DNA of 64,000 nucleotides from an uncultured Prevotella sp. (GCA_905236755.1 CAJOCR010000007.1:35882-99881), one strand, 5' to 3'; shown: positions 46,885-55,732, counted from the first letter of the stretch. Notes: generated by a model not told the origin, from the sequence alone. Made by a program: numbers and translations.

Positions 46885-49071
46885 TTCTATCACTAAGCTT
46901 TTTTCTTGATTGGCTTCCCAGTAAGGGATCGTAAGGGGAGTAGTGGTATTTTCCAACACAAAGGCGTGGGCTGCATCATCCCAATAGCTTAATGTCTCTG
47001 TATCTATATGCAGTTGAATAGTTTTCTTTTCGCCTTTCTTTATCATCTCGCGTGTGAAGGCACAAAGCTTTTTCTTTGGGCGTTCAACCTTTGACTTTGG
47101 GAACGAAGCATATACCTGTACGACCTCGTCACCATCGTATTTTCCTACGTTCTCTACATCAACACTTATCACCCACTCTTTTTTGTTTTTCTTCAGCACC
47201 TTAGCATTAGTATAGCTGAAAGTGGTGTAGCTAAGTCCGTAGCCAAAAGGATAAAGAACTGGCTTATCGTTATACATATAAGTACGACCATGAGTGATGT
47301 CGTAATCCATCATGGTAGGAAGGTCGAGAATATCCTTTGGCCATGTCTGTGTGGTACGACCTGCTGGGTTCACCTTTCCAAAGAGCACATTGGCAAGAGC
47401 CGTACCCTGTTCCTCGCTACAATGGGTGATATGAAGAATGGCTGGCAGATGTTCCTGACTCCAGTTGATGGCATAAGGGAAACTGCTGACAAGAACCAAT
47501 ACGGTATTGGGGTTAGCAGCATAAAGTTGACGAATAACATCTTCATCAGGCAACTGAAGAGAACGGCGGTCGTTGGCTTCTCGACCATCACTTGGTACAG
47601 GACAGAATTTCCAATCGGGCTTGGTGCCATAAGGATGATTACCTGTACAAACTATAACCACATCAGCCTTGCGAGCCATCTCTACCGCATTATCACAATA
47701 ATTATCCTTGATATATGTTACATCAGCACCTATATTCTTCAAAGCCTCATAAAGAGTTATAGCCTTGTCAGGTGCACCACTATACCAGTCGTAAACCACC
47801 TCATCAGCATAAGGACCAGTAAGCAAAATCTTCTTGCTAAGATCTAAAGGCAGTAAACCGCTATTCTTTAGCAACACAATAGATTTCTCGGTAACCTCAC
47901 GAGCTAAGGCACGTGCCTCAGCAGTCATAAACGGAGGAGTAAGAGTGGTGTCCTTACCTATTTCGAGATAAGGATTCTTACTGTCTTTGCCGTCAAGAAG
48001 TCCAAGTTTTAATGCAACATATATGTTTCCACGAATGGCATTATCAATGTCTTTCTCGGTAATAAGTCCCAGTTCAAGAGCCTTGCGCACATAAGGTTCG
48101 TACCTATCAAGGAACTGACTCGTTTCGGCCTTGATAACAGCAGCAGCTCCCTCCTCCATGGTCTTGAAAGCATGATGAGCATTAACAAGTAATTGATAGG
48201 CACCACCATCGGTACATATAATACCATTATTGCCCCACTCCTTACGGGTAACCTCTTTCAGGCAAGGATGAATACACATTGGTGTGCCGTTCCACGAATT
48301 ATATGAAGCCATGAAAGCACGACTACCACCGTCAACAATACCACGATAGAAAGGATAAGAATAGTATTCTCTGAAAAGACGGTTACAGAAATTACTTGAT
48401 GACGAATCACGACTGTCTTCATTACTGTTGGCAAGGAAATGCTTCATCAAAGAGGCTGCCTTCCAATAACGGGGATTATCGCCTTGAATACCTTTCACCA
48501 TAGCTACGGTCATACATGAGGTGAGGAAGGCGTCTTCACCGAAGCTCTCCTCTGTACGTCCCCAACGAGGATCGCGAGCCAAGTCGGCATTAGGCGCAAA
48601 GATAACCAGACTCTTACGTGGAGAAAGACCGCTTTGATAATAATATCGAGCTTCTTCAGCCATCTGCTTGCCCACTCGCCTTACACACTCTGGCGACCAT
48701 GTTTCGCCCAAACCATAAGCCTGTGGGAAAGTGGTGGTGAAACATTCACGAGGATTCTCAGAACCATAGAACCGCTTCATCATCTCTTTCTGTTCTGGAG
48801 TGGCGTTCTTTATTCTATGGCGCATCTCAACGGTATTGAGAGCAAGACCATGCAGACCTTCTACCGAGCCTACATTAGGTATTCCCAAACGAGGAATGCC
48901 GAGATTACTCGAGAGCAAGGCTATCTTCTCATCAAGAGTAAGCTGATTCAAAACAATATCAACTCTTTTTTCGTCCTTCAGCTTAGTATTGTGAAAGGAA
49001 TAGTCTATGGCAGAAGCCACACCGAAAAAAAAGAATGACTCAACAATAACAAATAACAATCGCTTGTTCAT
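46882..49071 (-). CDS. secreted glycoside hydrolase family 3 (beta-xylosidase/beta-glucosidase)
   Basis: A 729-residue GH3 enzyme with an N-terminal hydrophobic signal, GH3 TIM barrel (about 35-330), alpha/beta sandwich (about 370-590) and a C-terminal fibronectin III-like domain (about 625-715). The nucleophile is D288 in IICTDGGAY. The barrel block IFAPNADLARDPRWGRTEESFGED is typical of the xylosidase/glucosidase group. With the CE15 and GH2 enzymes in the window it fits hemicellulose use, but they are not one locus. Confidence 0.92.
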   Translation of the reverse strand: MNKRLLFVIVESFFFFGVASAIDYSFHNTKLKDEKRVDIVLNQLTLDEKIALLSSNLGIPRLGIPNVGSVEGLHGLALNTVEMRHRIKNATPEQKEMMKRFYGSENPRECFTTTFPQAYGLGETWSPECVRRVGKQMAEEARYYYQSGLSPRKSLVIFAPNADLARDPRWGRTEESFGEDAFLTSCMTVAMVKGIQGDNPRYWKAASLMKHFLANSNEDSRDSSSSNFCNRLFREYYSYPFYRGIVDGGSRAFMASYNSWNGTPMCIHPCLKEVTRKEWGNNGIICTDGGAYQLLVNAHHAFKTMEEGAAAVIKAETSQFLDRYEPYVRKALELGLITEKDIDNAIRGNIYVALKLGLLDGKDSKNPYLEIGKDTTLTPPFMTAEARALAREVTEKSIVLLKNSGLLPLDLSKKILLTGPYADEVVYDWYSGAPDKAITLYEALKNIGADVTYIKDNYCDNAVEMARKADVVIVCTGNHPYGTKPDWKFCPVPSDGREANDRRSLQLPDEDVIRQLYAANPNTVLVLVSSFPYAINWSQEHLPAILHITHCSEEQGTALANVLFGKVNPAGRTTQTWPKDILDLPTMMDYDITHGRTYMYNDKPVLYPFGYGLSYTTFSYTNAKVLKKNKKEWVISVDVENVGKYDGDEVVQVYASFPKSKVERPKKKLCAFTREMIKKGEKKTIQLHIDTETLSYWDDAAHAFVLENTTTPLTIPYWEANQEKSLVIE

Positions 49072-49334
49072 GGCTATAAGTATTTTGGGTTATAAATCTA
49101 CACTTGGGTTACAAAGCATTTTATGCAACAAATATATAGAAAATATCCAGACGTTGTCTGAATATTCAATGTTTTTTGCCTTCAATAATCAAATAGACAC
49201 GAAAATGAAACGAATAGCAACACTTACGTATGTTGAGTAGATAGAAGAAGAACCAAGAAAACACCTCTATGCGCGCTTCGCGCTAAATGATAAATGAAAA
49301 ATGATAAATGATAAAGCTGTAACTCAAACTGTTT
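49072..49334. other. AT-rich upstream region of the GH3 gene
   Basis: Holds a leftward TATATTTG box at about 49126-49133 as likely GH3 promoter and a short tandem stretch of AAATGATAAATG type (49276-49312). No gene is seen. Confidence 0.5.
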
Positions 49335-49554
49335 GATCTCCTTCCCTACTGGGGAGGATGGGAGAGGCTTCTTTAAAGCAAGCTTTCATTAGCATCTTTC
49401 AATCACAAGCCTTACGGCTGAACCTTTTCAGAGAAAAACATGGGAGCCTCTCCCATCCCTCCCCAAAAGGGAAGGGCTAACCAACTAGCAGAACTGCAAG
49501 GAATTTCAAGCAGATTGTTCTCCCCTCCTTTTGGAGGGGGCGGGAGAGGCTCTG
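49335..49554. repeat. cluster of three GC-rich palindromic repeats (family A)
   Basis: Copies at 49335-49371 (CCTTCCCTACTGGGGAGG, then ATGGGAGAGGCTTC), 49444-49482 (inverted: GAGCCTCTCCCATCCCTCCC, then AAAAGGGAAGGGCT) and 49518-49554 (CTCCCCTCCTTTTGGAGGGG, then GCGGGAGAGGCTCTG). They lie between the dinB stop and the GH3 promoter region. Confidence 0.85.
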
Positions 49555-49561
49555 TTTTTCT

Positions 49562-50653
49562 TTAATCCTTAAAGTCGAGAAAGCCCTCTATCCATTCTGG
49601 CTCACTATCAGTAATTTCATCTTCTGATGGTTTAGATACAGAAAGTCCCATAAGACGGATAGGGTGGTCAAACGAGTATTCTATCACACCAAGTAGTTGC
49701 TTGGCAAGAGGCAGAATATCGTCTTTCTTTCTTAGCACCTTTCGTTGGGTAACGCTGCGTGTAATCTGTGTGAAATCGCCATATTTAATCTTCAACGTAA
49801 GAGTCTTACCCTCGAAATCAGCCTTTTCTATTCTGCGAACAAGCTCTAACGTAATATGATATAGTTCTATTATAAGCTTTGACTTCTGACTTATATCCTT
49901 CATAAACGTGGTTTCACAACCCACCGACTTACGCACCCATTCGGTAATAACAGGACGATCGTCGATGGCACGCGAGAAATTATAGAATATAGGACCAGCC
50001 TTACCAAACACCTCTATAAGATGATTCAACGACACCTTACGTAAATCAGCACCTGTAAAAATACCAATATGATGCATGCGCTTGGCTGTCTTCGGTCCTA
50101 CGCCCCAGAACTTCTCTACAGGCAACTGAGCCACAAAGTCGAGAGCCATATCAGGATGAACGGTACACAAGCCATCAGGCTTACGATAGTCGGAAGCTAT
50201 CTTTGCAAGAAACTTATTATACGACACGCCAGCCGAAGCTGTAAGGTTTAGCTCTGCCTTTATACGTGCCTTAATCTCTTTGGCAATGTCAACCGCCAGT
50301 TCTATCCCCTTCTTGTTATTAGTAACATCAAGGAAAGCTTCATCAAGACTTATTGGTTCTATGATATCGGTATAGTCATGAAAGATATTATGTATCTGTG
50401 CCGATACCTCCTTGTACTTATAATAATTTCCACTAACAACAATTAGGTTAGGACAACGACGCTTGGCTATAGACATAGCCTGAGCCGAATGAACACCATA
50501 CTTGCGAGCCTCATAGCTTGCTGTAGATACTACTCCACGCTCACCATCATAGCCCACAGCTATTGGTTTGCCACGAAGTTCGGGATTATCTCTTTGCTCA
50601 ACACTTGCAAAGAAAGCATCCATATCCACATGTATGATCTTTCTTTCAATCAT
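49562..50653 (-). CDS. dinB: DNA polymerase IV
   Basis: A 363-residue Y-family polymerase for translesion synthesis. The catalytic carboxylates are in IIHVDMDAFFASVEQ (D10, D12 region) and SLDEAFLDVT (near 106); the HhH region is VEKFWGVGPKTAKRMHHIGI, and the little-finger domain follows. I chose the ATG at 50651-50653, 4 bp after the transporter stop; the longer frame runs into that gene. No LexA-type operator was recognised. Confidence 0.95.
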   Translation of the reverse strand: MIERKIIHVDMDAFFASVEQRDNPELRGKPIAVGYDGERGVVSTASYEARKYGVHSAQAMSIAKRRCPNLIVVSGNYYKYKEVSAQIHNIFHDYTDIIEPISLDEAFLDVTNNKKGIELAVDIAKEIKARIKAELNLTASAGVSYNKFLAKIASDYRKPDGLCTVHPDMALDFVAQLPVEKFWGVGPKTAKRMHHIGIFTGADLRKVSLNHLIEVFGKAGPIFYNFSRAIDDRPVITEWVRKSVGCETTFMKDISQKSKLIIELYHITLELVRRIEKADFEGKTLTLKIKYGDFTQITRSVTQRKVLRKKDDILPLAKQLLGVIEYSFDHPIRLMGLSVSKPSEDEITDSEPEWIEGFLDFKD

Positions 50654-50657
50654 AGCT

Positions 50658-51575
50658 TTATTCAGGTTTCTGATAACCACCATTAACTTTAACAGGCTCT
50701 ACATGCAAGCCTATATGGGTGGAAGAGCCAAACTTGCTGCGCAAGCGTTTCTCTATCTCTGTGGCATGACAATGTGATTCATAGAGCGATATATTACCAG
50801 GCATACGCACATGCATCTCTATAGCTATGTTATTTCCTATACGACGAGTGCGCAAGTGATGAACCTCGCTCACAACAGGATCGTTTTCAACAACAGTCAC
50901 TATCTCGTTCTCAACATCATCAGGAAGACTTTTTTCGAGCAACTCATCCAAAGCCTGCCTAATAAGCTGATAAGCTGTGTGCATGATAAAGAAACTAACA
51001 ACAACAGCAGCTATGGGGTCGAGAACAACCCATTGATGACCTAAAAGAATAGCAAAACCAATACCCACGGCAGCACCTATTGACGAGAGAGCATCGCTAC
51101 GGTGATGCCATGCGTTGGCAACAACAATATGCGAACCGATGCGCTTACCTGTTTTTACCGTGAACTGATAAGCCCACTCTTTAAGAGCTATACTTACTAA
51201 AGCAGCAACCCAAGCAAGCATTCCTGGACTTTCAAGTTCATGTCCGCTTAATACCATAAAAATCTTTAAAGCGCCTGATATTAGAATATAGATGCCAACA
51301 GCAAAAAGAGCCATACCAATAAGGGCTGTAGCTAAGGTTTCATACTTGCCATGACCGTAATCATGATCCTTGTCTTGTGGTTTATTGCTGATGCGCACAA
51401 ACACAATAACCACAATATCCGTAAGAAAATCGCTCAGAGAATGAACACCATCAGCTATCATTGCAGCTGAATTTCCAAGGAATCCTGCCACCAGTTTGAA
51501 CAGAACCAAACCAGCATTTATTGCACTACCAGCCAGGGTTACACGATAAACCTCTTTTTCATTTGTACATTCCAT
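50658..51575 (-). CDS. cation diffusion facilitator (CDF) transporter
   Basis: A 305-residue CDF protein with six membrane helices and a cytoplasmic C-terminal domain (about 215-300). Metal-binding motifs are ADGVHSLSDFLTD in helix 2 and NAWHHRSDALSS in helix 5; the HxxxD in helix 5 fits Zn/Fe/Mn exporters such as FieF. The metal is not certain. It is the first gene of a pair with dinB. Confidence 0.92.
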   Translation of the reverse strand: MECTNEKEVYRVTLAGSAINAGLVLFKLVAGFLGNSAAMIADGVHSLSDFLTDIVVIVFVRISNKPQDKDHDYGHGKYETLATALIGMALFAVGIYILISGALKIFMVLSGHELESPGMLAWVAALVSIALKEWAYQFTVKTGKRIGSHIVVANAWHHRSDALSSIGAAVGIGFAILLGHQWVVLDPIAAVVVSFFIMHTAYQLIRQALDELLEKSLPDDVENEIVTVVENDPVVSEVHHLRTRRIGNNIAIEMHVRMPGNISLYESHCHATEIEKRLRSKFGSSTHIGLHVEPVKVNGGYQKPE

Positions 51576-51720
51576 GTTCCAACACCTGTGATTACTTACT
51601 GAAGTTTCGCTTGTAGCTCAACTTTTTAGAATTCAAGAAGATTGCGCTTCGCTTAACGTAAATTACCGAAATTGACGAGAATTTTTCGAGAATTATTTTT
51701 GCCATGATAAAATTTATAAT
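51576..51720. other. AT-rich gap with CGAGAATT-type repeats
   Basis: Contains CGAGAATTTTT and CGAGAATTATT at an 11-bp spacing (51675-51697) next to the family B repeat. No gene is seen. Confidence 0.5.
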
Positions 51721-51762
51721 AATTCGCGTTTAATTCTCGATAATTTGCGTCTGCGTAAGCAA
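51721..51762 (+). repeat. 42-bp dispersed repeat (family B), copy 2
   Basis: Same start (AATTCGCGTT) and end (CTGCGTAAGCAA) as 38070-38111, with 40 of 42 positions equal. Confidence 0.85.
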
Positions 51763-51872
51763 GCGTAGCTGTTTTACCTCAATTACTTACAAAAGTACAA
51801 GTTTTCTGCGATATAATTACACTTTCATCAGTAATTTGATTACCTTTGCATAAAATTAATTCTATTCATATC

Positions 51873-52979
51873 ATGAAACAAATCGCAACAATTATTTTAA
51901 TGGCTTGTAGCTATTTTCCTTGTGCACAGGCACAAAGTATGCCTAACATTGACAATCTACCTGTTCAACGTGAACTTCCTAATCCACTACTCATGGCCGA
52001 TGGAAAACACTATGCTAAAAACCTGAAGCAATGGGGAAAACGTCGCAAGGAGATTGCGCAGATGATTCAACATTACGAAATAGGAGAGATACCTGCTGTT
52101 GACAAGAAAAACATACAAGCACGAATGGATGGTGACACGCTAAAGGTAAAGGTTACCGTTAACGGACAAAGCATAGAACTATCATCAAAGATAACATACC
52201 CAAAGGGCAAAGGACCATTCCCGCTAATGATTGGTACAAGTCACATTTCTCTTCCTAAAGAAATATTCGACAACCGCCCGATAGCCCTCATGACCTTTCA
52301 CGAGTCGCAAGTAAACAACTACTCGCAGTTTATGGGCAAAGCAGCAGGAAGAGGAAACTATCCTTTTGACAAACTATATCCTCACCTTAAAGACAATGGG
52401 GCTTACAGCGAATGGATATGGGGCTTTCAACGCCTTCTTGACGGATTAGAGATTCTTGGTGAAGAGAAAACCAAGATCGACATGAAGCATATTGGAGTAA
52501 CAGGCTGTAGCTATGCTGGAAAAATGGCTCTGTTCTGCGGGGCTTTCGACGAAAGAGTTGCTCTCACCATTGCCCAAGAACCAGGCGGAGGAGGTGTAGC
52601 CAACTGGCGCACATCACACACCATGCAAGGAGTAGAAGACCTTGACCACACCGATTACCATTGGTTTAAGGAAAGCCTAAGAGAACAGTTTCATGGTGAT
52701 AGCGTCTATCGCCTACCCTACGATCATCACGAACTGGTAGCAATGGTATGTCCACGTGCCTTCCTCATGTTAGGCAATACCGACTACCCTTGGCTTGCCG
52801 ACCCTTCTGCCGAAATATCTATGAAAGCCGTCATTCCTGTTTGGAAACAATTCGGATTAGATTCTAAAGTTGACTACAGCATTCGTGGCGGTCATCCTCA
52901 TTGCCAACTGCCCAAAGAGCAATACGGCATCGTGGAAGATTTCATCGACCGCTTCTTATTGAAAAAAGGGATGCAATAA
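51873..52979 (+). CDS. secreted carbohydrate esterase family 15 (glucuronoyl esterase)-like protein
   Basis: A 368-residue protein with signal peptide (MKQIATIILMACSYFPCAQA). The CE15 motif GCSYAGKMALFCGAFDERVAL puts the nucleophile at S213; E236 lies in AQEPGGGG and the His in RGGHPHCQ near the C-terminus. The family cleaves esters between lignin alcohols and glucuronoxylan. The residue after Ser is Tyr where Arg is usual in GCSRxGK, so the substrate range may differ. A -7 box TACCTTTG lies at 51841-51848. Confidence 0.85.
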   Translation: MKQIATIILMACSYFPCAQAQSMPNIDNLPVQRELPNPLLMADGKHYAKNLKQWGKRRKEIAQMIQHYEIGEIPAVDKKNIQARMDGDTLKVKVTVNGQSIELSSKITYPKGKGPFPLMIGTSHISLPKEIFDNRPIALMTFHESQVNNYSQFMGKAAGRGNYPFDKLYPHLKDNGAYSEWIWGFQRLLDGLEILGEEKTKIDMKHIGVTGCSYAGKMALFCGAFDERVALTIAQEPGGGGVANWRTSHTMQGVEDLDHTDYHWFKESLREQFHGDSVYRLPYDHHELVAMVCPRAFLMLGNTDYPWLADPSAEISMKAVIPVWKQFGLDSKVDYSIRGGHPHCQLPKEQYGIVEDFIDRFLLKKGMQ

Positions 52980-53019
52980 CGCACCCCTTTTTTCATATAT
53001 CAAGACATTGCTTTTGCTA

Positions 53020-53352
53020 TTACAACATAAACATAAGCTTTTCAAAGTTTCTTTGTCTGGTAGTATCCATTATAAGAAACAAATCAATTATCCACCATAT
53101 TCCTGCACCACCGCAAGTGAGCAGTTTTACAACACCCAAGCCTATATCTCCCACATAAAAGCGATCAACACCATATGCACCAATAAGCAAGGAGAGAATC
53201 AAGGAGATTGTTGGATCTTTTAATTGACTCAAGCATACAACTGCTGTGTCGTAATCAACTGTTTCAAGTTTGCGTTTAACACTCTGAAGGTGTTCAAAAG
53301 GCAGTTTTGAGCCATACATAGCCATTAACTGATTTACCTGATTCTGTTCCAT
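53020..53352 (-). CDS. TM2 domain membrane protein
   Basis: A 110-residue protein with a soluble N-terminus and a TM2 domain: two helices joined by a short turn (SLILSLLIGAYGVDRFYVGD, GLGVVKLLTCGGAGIWWIIDLFLI). Function unknown. Last of three small membrane-protein genes in a row (CD225, DUF2752, TM2), spaced 2 and 7 bp. Confidence 0.9.
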   Translation of the reverse strand: MEQNQVNQLMAMYGSKLPFEHLQSVKRKLETVDYDTAVVCLSQLKDPTISLILSLLIGAYGVDRFYVGDIGLGVVKLLTCGGAGIWWIIDLFLIMDTTRQRNFEKLMFML

Positions 53353-53354
53353 AT

Positions 53355-53726
53355 CTATAGATTAAAATAATTTCTAACTATTAGCCATATAAAAAACGAT
53401 GCGATGAAGAAATTAACAAGATACTTGTTATTTAGAAATCGCGTCATTCGTTGTTTTGCTTGGGACTCGGGCATGAAATAGAGTACTATGAACGACAGAG
53501 CATAAGGGCCAGCGAACACAAGGAAGTAGTTGTAGCCTATAGCTTTCCTAACATCACCCATGAGCAAGGCATGTATAGCCCTTTGAATACCACATCCTGG
53601 GCAGCTCAGTCCTGTTAATATTTTAAACGGACATTTGGGCATCACCCAATACTGCTCAGGATTAAAGAAATACAATATTCCAATTACCAGAACTATGCCT
53701 ATGGCAAATAATACTTTTAGTTTCAA
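53355..53726 (-). CDS. DUF2752 membrane protein
   Basis: A 123-residue protein with three hydrophobic segments and the family motif LSCPGCGIQRAIHALLMGDVRKA. The paired cysteines suggest metal or redox chemistry, but no function is established. It is often found beside CD225 and TM2 genes in Bacteroidetes, as here. Confidence 0.9.
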   Translation of the reverse strand: MKLKVLFAIGIVLVIGILYFFNPEQYWVMPKCPFKILTGLSCPGCGIQRAIHALLMGDVRKAIGYNYFLVFAGPYALSFIVLYFMPESQAKQRMTRFLNNKYLVNFFIASFFIWLIVRNYFNL

Positions 53727-53733
53727 TTTTTAT

Positions 53734-54060
53734 TTAGCTCAAAGACAAAAGGGTACCTGTGAACCACAAGATAGCATAAATGATATCGAAAAAGATACCA
53801 CAGCCCATGCCTATCAAAGCCCATTTCTTGGCATCGTCGGCAGATTTCTGAGCAGCAGCATATTGCTTTGCCATGTATAGACTACTAACCTGGCTTGCCT
53901 TTATAACAGCTACAATTCCTAATGGCAGACAGCAACATACTGTTGTTAGTATAGCCAAAATCATATTGTTATTAGGCATCATAGGAACTTGTTCTGGTTC
54001 GTTTACACGATTCTGTTCTGTTTCAATCTGAACTGGATTTTCAAGGTTTGTTTCTTCCAT
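53734..54060 (-). CDS. CD225/dispanin-family membrane protein
   Basis: A 108-residue protein with a Glu/Gln/Asn-rich N-terminus and two membrane helices (MILAILTTVCCCLPLGIVAVI and WALIGMGCGIFFDIIYAILW). The CCCLPLGIVAVIKASQV block with YAAAQKSADDAKKWA is the CD225 signature, the family of animal IFITM proteins. First gene of the trio, with promoter at 54122-54153. Confidence 0.9.
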   Translation of the reverse strand: MEETNLENPVQIETEQNRVNEPEQVPMMPNNNMILAILTTVCCCLPLGIVAVIKASQVSSLYMAKQYAAAQKSADDAKKWALIGMGCGIFFDIIYAILWFTGTLLSLS

Positions 54061-54121
54061 TTTTCTTTTTTTAGAGGTAAACTAAATTTTCGCAATTGCA
54101 TTAACAATCACATTTCCGAAA

Positions 54122-54153
54122 CAAAGATATGAATAAATATTGAGACCTCCAAA
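54122..54153 (-). promoter_or_regulatory. promoter of the CD225-DUF2752-TM2 operon
   Basis: Read leftward: TTTG (54150-54153), 20-bp spacer, TATCTTTG (54122-54129). Leader about 55 nt. Confidence 0.85.
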
Positions 54154-54248
54154 CCTCAAAGTAATAAATTGTTACAGCAAGTAAATAAAATATAGAAATT
54201 GGATTATTCCCAAACTATCCACTTTCAAAATCACATTACTCATAGCCT

Positions 54249-54404
54249 TCATTCAATATAGTTATATAAATAAAATGTTTTTGGAATATTTGTTAGAATC
54301 CTCATCAAAATAATTGTTCCTTGCCAATTAATTGACTTTGGAAGATTTACATATTTCTCTTCTTCTCCAAGATACAATCTATGGAAAGCACTTCCAGAAA
54401 GCAT
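54249..54404 (-). CDS. 51-residue ORF after the DUF6169 gene, possibly a remnant
   Basis: The frame reads MLSGSAFHRLYLGEEEKYVN, then LPKSINWQGTIILMRILTNI and PKTFYLYNYIE. Coding-like sequence extends upstream without an ATG (HISKRALVHGIGGSFF) directly to the in-frame stop of the DUF6169 gene. So it may be the rest of a longer protein whose 5' end was lost, or a small protein with a non-standard start. No family recognised. Confidence 0.45.
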   Translation of the reverse strand: MLSGSAFHRLYLGEEEKYVNLPKSINWQGTIILMRILTNIPKTFYLYNYIE

Positions 54405-54455
54405 AAAGAAAGAACCACCTATTCCATGAACAAGAGCCCTTTTGCTTATATGTAA

Positions 54456-54944
54456 TTATTTCTCAAGAGCCTCTTTTTGTTCATTAAAGTCTTGTAGGAT
54501 TTTCTTAATATTCGGATGACTATTTTCAACAATAATGGCCGTATATAAAACTTCACCTTCAATATTAGCCTTAGCCGTTTTTATTGTAAACCTTCCAGGA
54601 GTTGCATCTTTTTCAAACCACGAAATAAACAGACGGTTTCTCGCAGCTTCTCTTCCATCGGATGTATCGCAAATATACAACAATACATTTTCGTTTAGTC
54701 TAAAAAACTCATAGATGATTGAAAGGATTGTCTGTTGCACCTTTGAGTCATGACCAGAACGTTCTGTATCTACTTTTTGAATTATGAATTGATAAGTTTC
54801 TGTACCTCCCAATACAATATCTTCTTTCGAGAAACTTATACTATAGTGTATATTGTTTTCGGTAACAAACCGAAAACTACTCCCTGTAAGCTCTATTTCA
54901 TAAGGAGCATTATTCTGTATTTTGCTAAGAGAAAACCGTATCAC
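54456..54944 (-). CDS. DUF6169-family protein, full length
   Basis: A 162-residue soluble protein, probably alpha+beta (YQFIIQKVDTERSGHDSKV, then QTILSIIYEFFRLNENVLLYICDTSDGREAARNRLFISWF). Function unknown. It starts with GTG, which overlaps the stop of the upstream 43-codon gene (GTGA at 54941-54944), so the two are coupled. A truncated relative with the same small-gene arrangement is at 40008-40427. Confidence 0.75.
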   Translation of the reverse strand: MIRFSLSKIQNNAPYEIELTGSSFRFVTENNIHYSISFSKEDIVLGGTETYQFIIQKVDTERSGHDSKVQQTILSIIYEFFRLNENVLLYICDTSDGREAARNRLFISWFEKDATPGRFTIKTAKANIEGEVLYTAIIVENSHPNIKKILQDFNEQKEALEK

Positions 54945-55072
54945 AAACAGATAACTTTTCCCTTAACACCTTCTTTTGCCCACTGGGCTTCCGTTTGCTC
55001 ACATAGCTCTTTCTTATGCTCTACGGCTTTCTTCAGAGCTTTTATGATTTCTTCTTTATTCATCTTTTTCAT
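54941..55072 (-). CDS. 43-residue Lys-rich small protein coupled to DUF6169
   Basis: MKKMNKEEIIKALKKAVEHK then KELCEQTEAQWAKEGVKGKVICL. It has a clear ribosome-binding site (AAGGAG, 7 bp before the ATG), a promoter at 55096-55127 and a 4-nt overlap with the next gene. The helical, basic make-up would fit an antitoxin or regulatory partner, but this is inference. Confidence 0.75.
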   Translation of the reverse strand: MKKMNKEEIIKALKKAVEHKKELCEQTEAQWAKEGVKGKVICL

Positions 55073-55095
55073 TTTCAACTCCTTTCTTTTTAAGG

Positions 55096-55127
55096 CAAAG
55101 ATATAAGTTTATATTCAAAACACCAAA
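55096..55127 (-). promoter_or_regulatory. promoter of the small protein / DUF6169 operon
   Basis: Read leftward: TTTG (55124-55127), 20-bp spacer, TATCTTTG (55096-55103), then GCC. Same geometry as the promoter at 40538-40569. Confidence 0.83.
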
Positions 55128-55386
55128 TCTATTATATTTAATTTTAAATTATATTTAAGTTTCTCAAGTGAATATTTCATTTCAAGACGTCTTGTCCTAC
55201 ATTTAATGAAAACTATTAAATACTCGGTACTGATACTGAAAACGAGCGATTGAGAAAAACTAATATTATCCCGAAAACACGAAAAACACGAAAACGATAC
55301 GAAAATCATGCAACTCATAAATCAAAAGACGTTATATTACAAAACTATGATAATCAATCTCTTGCGTTAAAAATAATTATTTTTTA

Positions 55387-55416
55387 TTGGAGGTCAAAAT
55401 AAAATCTGTACATTTG
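55387..55416 (+). promoter_or_regulatory. promoter of the antitoxin-like gene
   Basis: TTG at 55387-55389, 19-bp spacer, TACATTTG at 55409-55416, then CAA. Upstream, 55260-55320 has several CGAAAA direct repeats and 55160-55177 an 18-bp sequence repeated at 63900. The rest of the gap 55128-55386 holds no gene. Confidence 0.78.
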
Positions 55417-55446
55417 CAATGTTATAACAATAAACGTACGTAAAAA

Positions 55447-55629
55447 ATGGCAAGACCTATCAAAGAAACACCAATTCTTTTTGGTGAGGATGCAAGACGT
55501 TTCGAGGCTCGAATGCAGGAAAAGCGTCGTATTTCTCAGGAAGAGCGGGCAAGAATAAATGTCCACTACGAGGCAGGTATGGCCATGCTGGAACGTGGAT
55601 TGAGAAGAAAACATGCAACAAAAGTTTGA
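55447..55629 (+). CDS. antitoxin-like small protein, partner of a GNAT acetyltransferase
   Basis: A 60-residue protein starting MARPIKETPILFGEDARRFE, a start that I associate with small Bacteroidetes proteins encoded just before GNAT acetyltransferases, similar to toxin-antitoxin pairs. The C-terminus is rich in Arg. The following gene overlaps by 17 nt but is truncated, so this gene is an orphan. The antitoxin role is inference from the arrangement. Confidence 0.75.
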   Translation: MARPIKETPILFGEDARRFEARMQEKRRISQEERARINVHYEAGMAMLERGLRRKHATKV

Positions 55630-55732
55630 TTTTAACAACACTTCTCTTGTTATTGCACGACTTGAGAAAGAAGAAACCGTGAAAACATTTGATTGTGGCG
55701 ACTCTGATTTAAACGATTTGGACGAAGACTAA
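55613..55732 (+). pseudogene. truncated GNAT-family acetyltransferase
   Basis: Only 39 codons remain: MQQKFDFNNTSLVIARLEKE then ETVKTFDCGDSDLNDLDED. The FDCGDSDLND motif is the N-terminal hallmark of GNAT toxins such as those in AtaT/TacT-type pairs; the acetyl-CoA domain of more than 100 residues is missing. A strong terminator follows 4 bp later, so an internal deletion that kept the gene end is likely. Confidence 0.7.
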
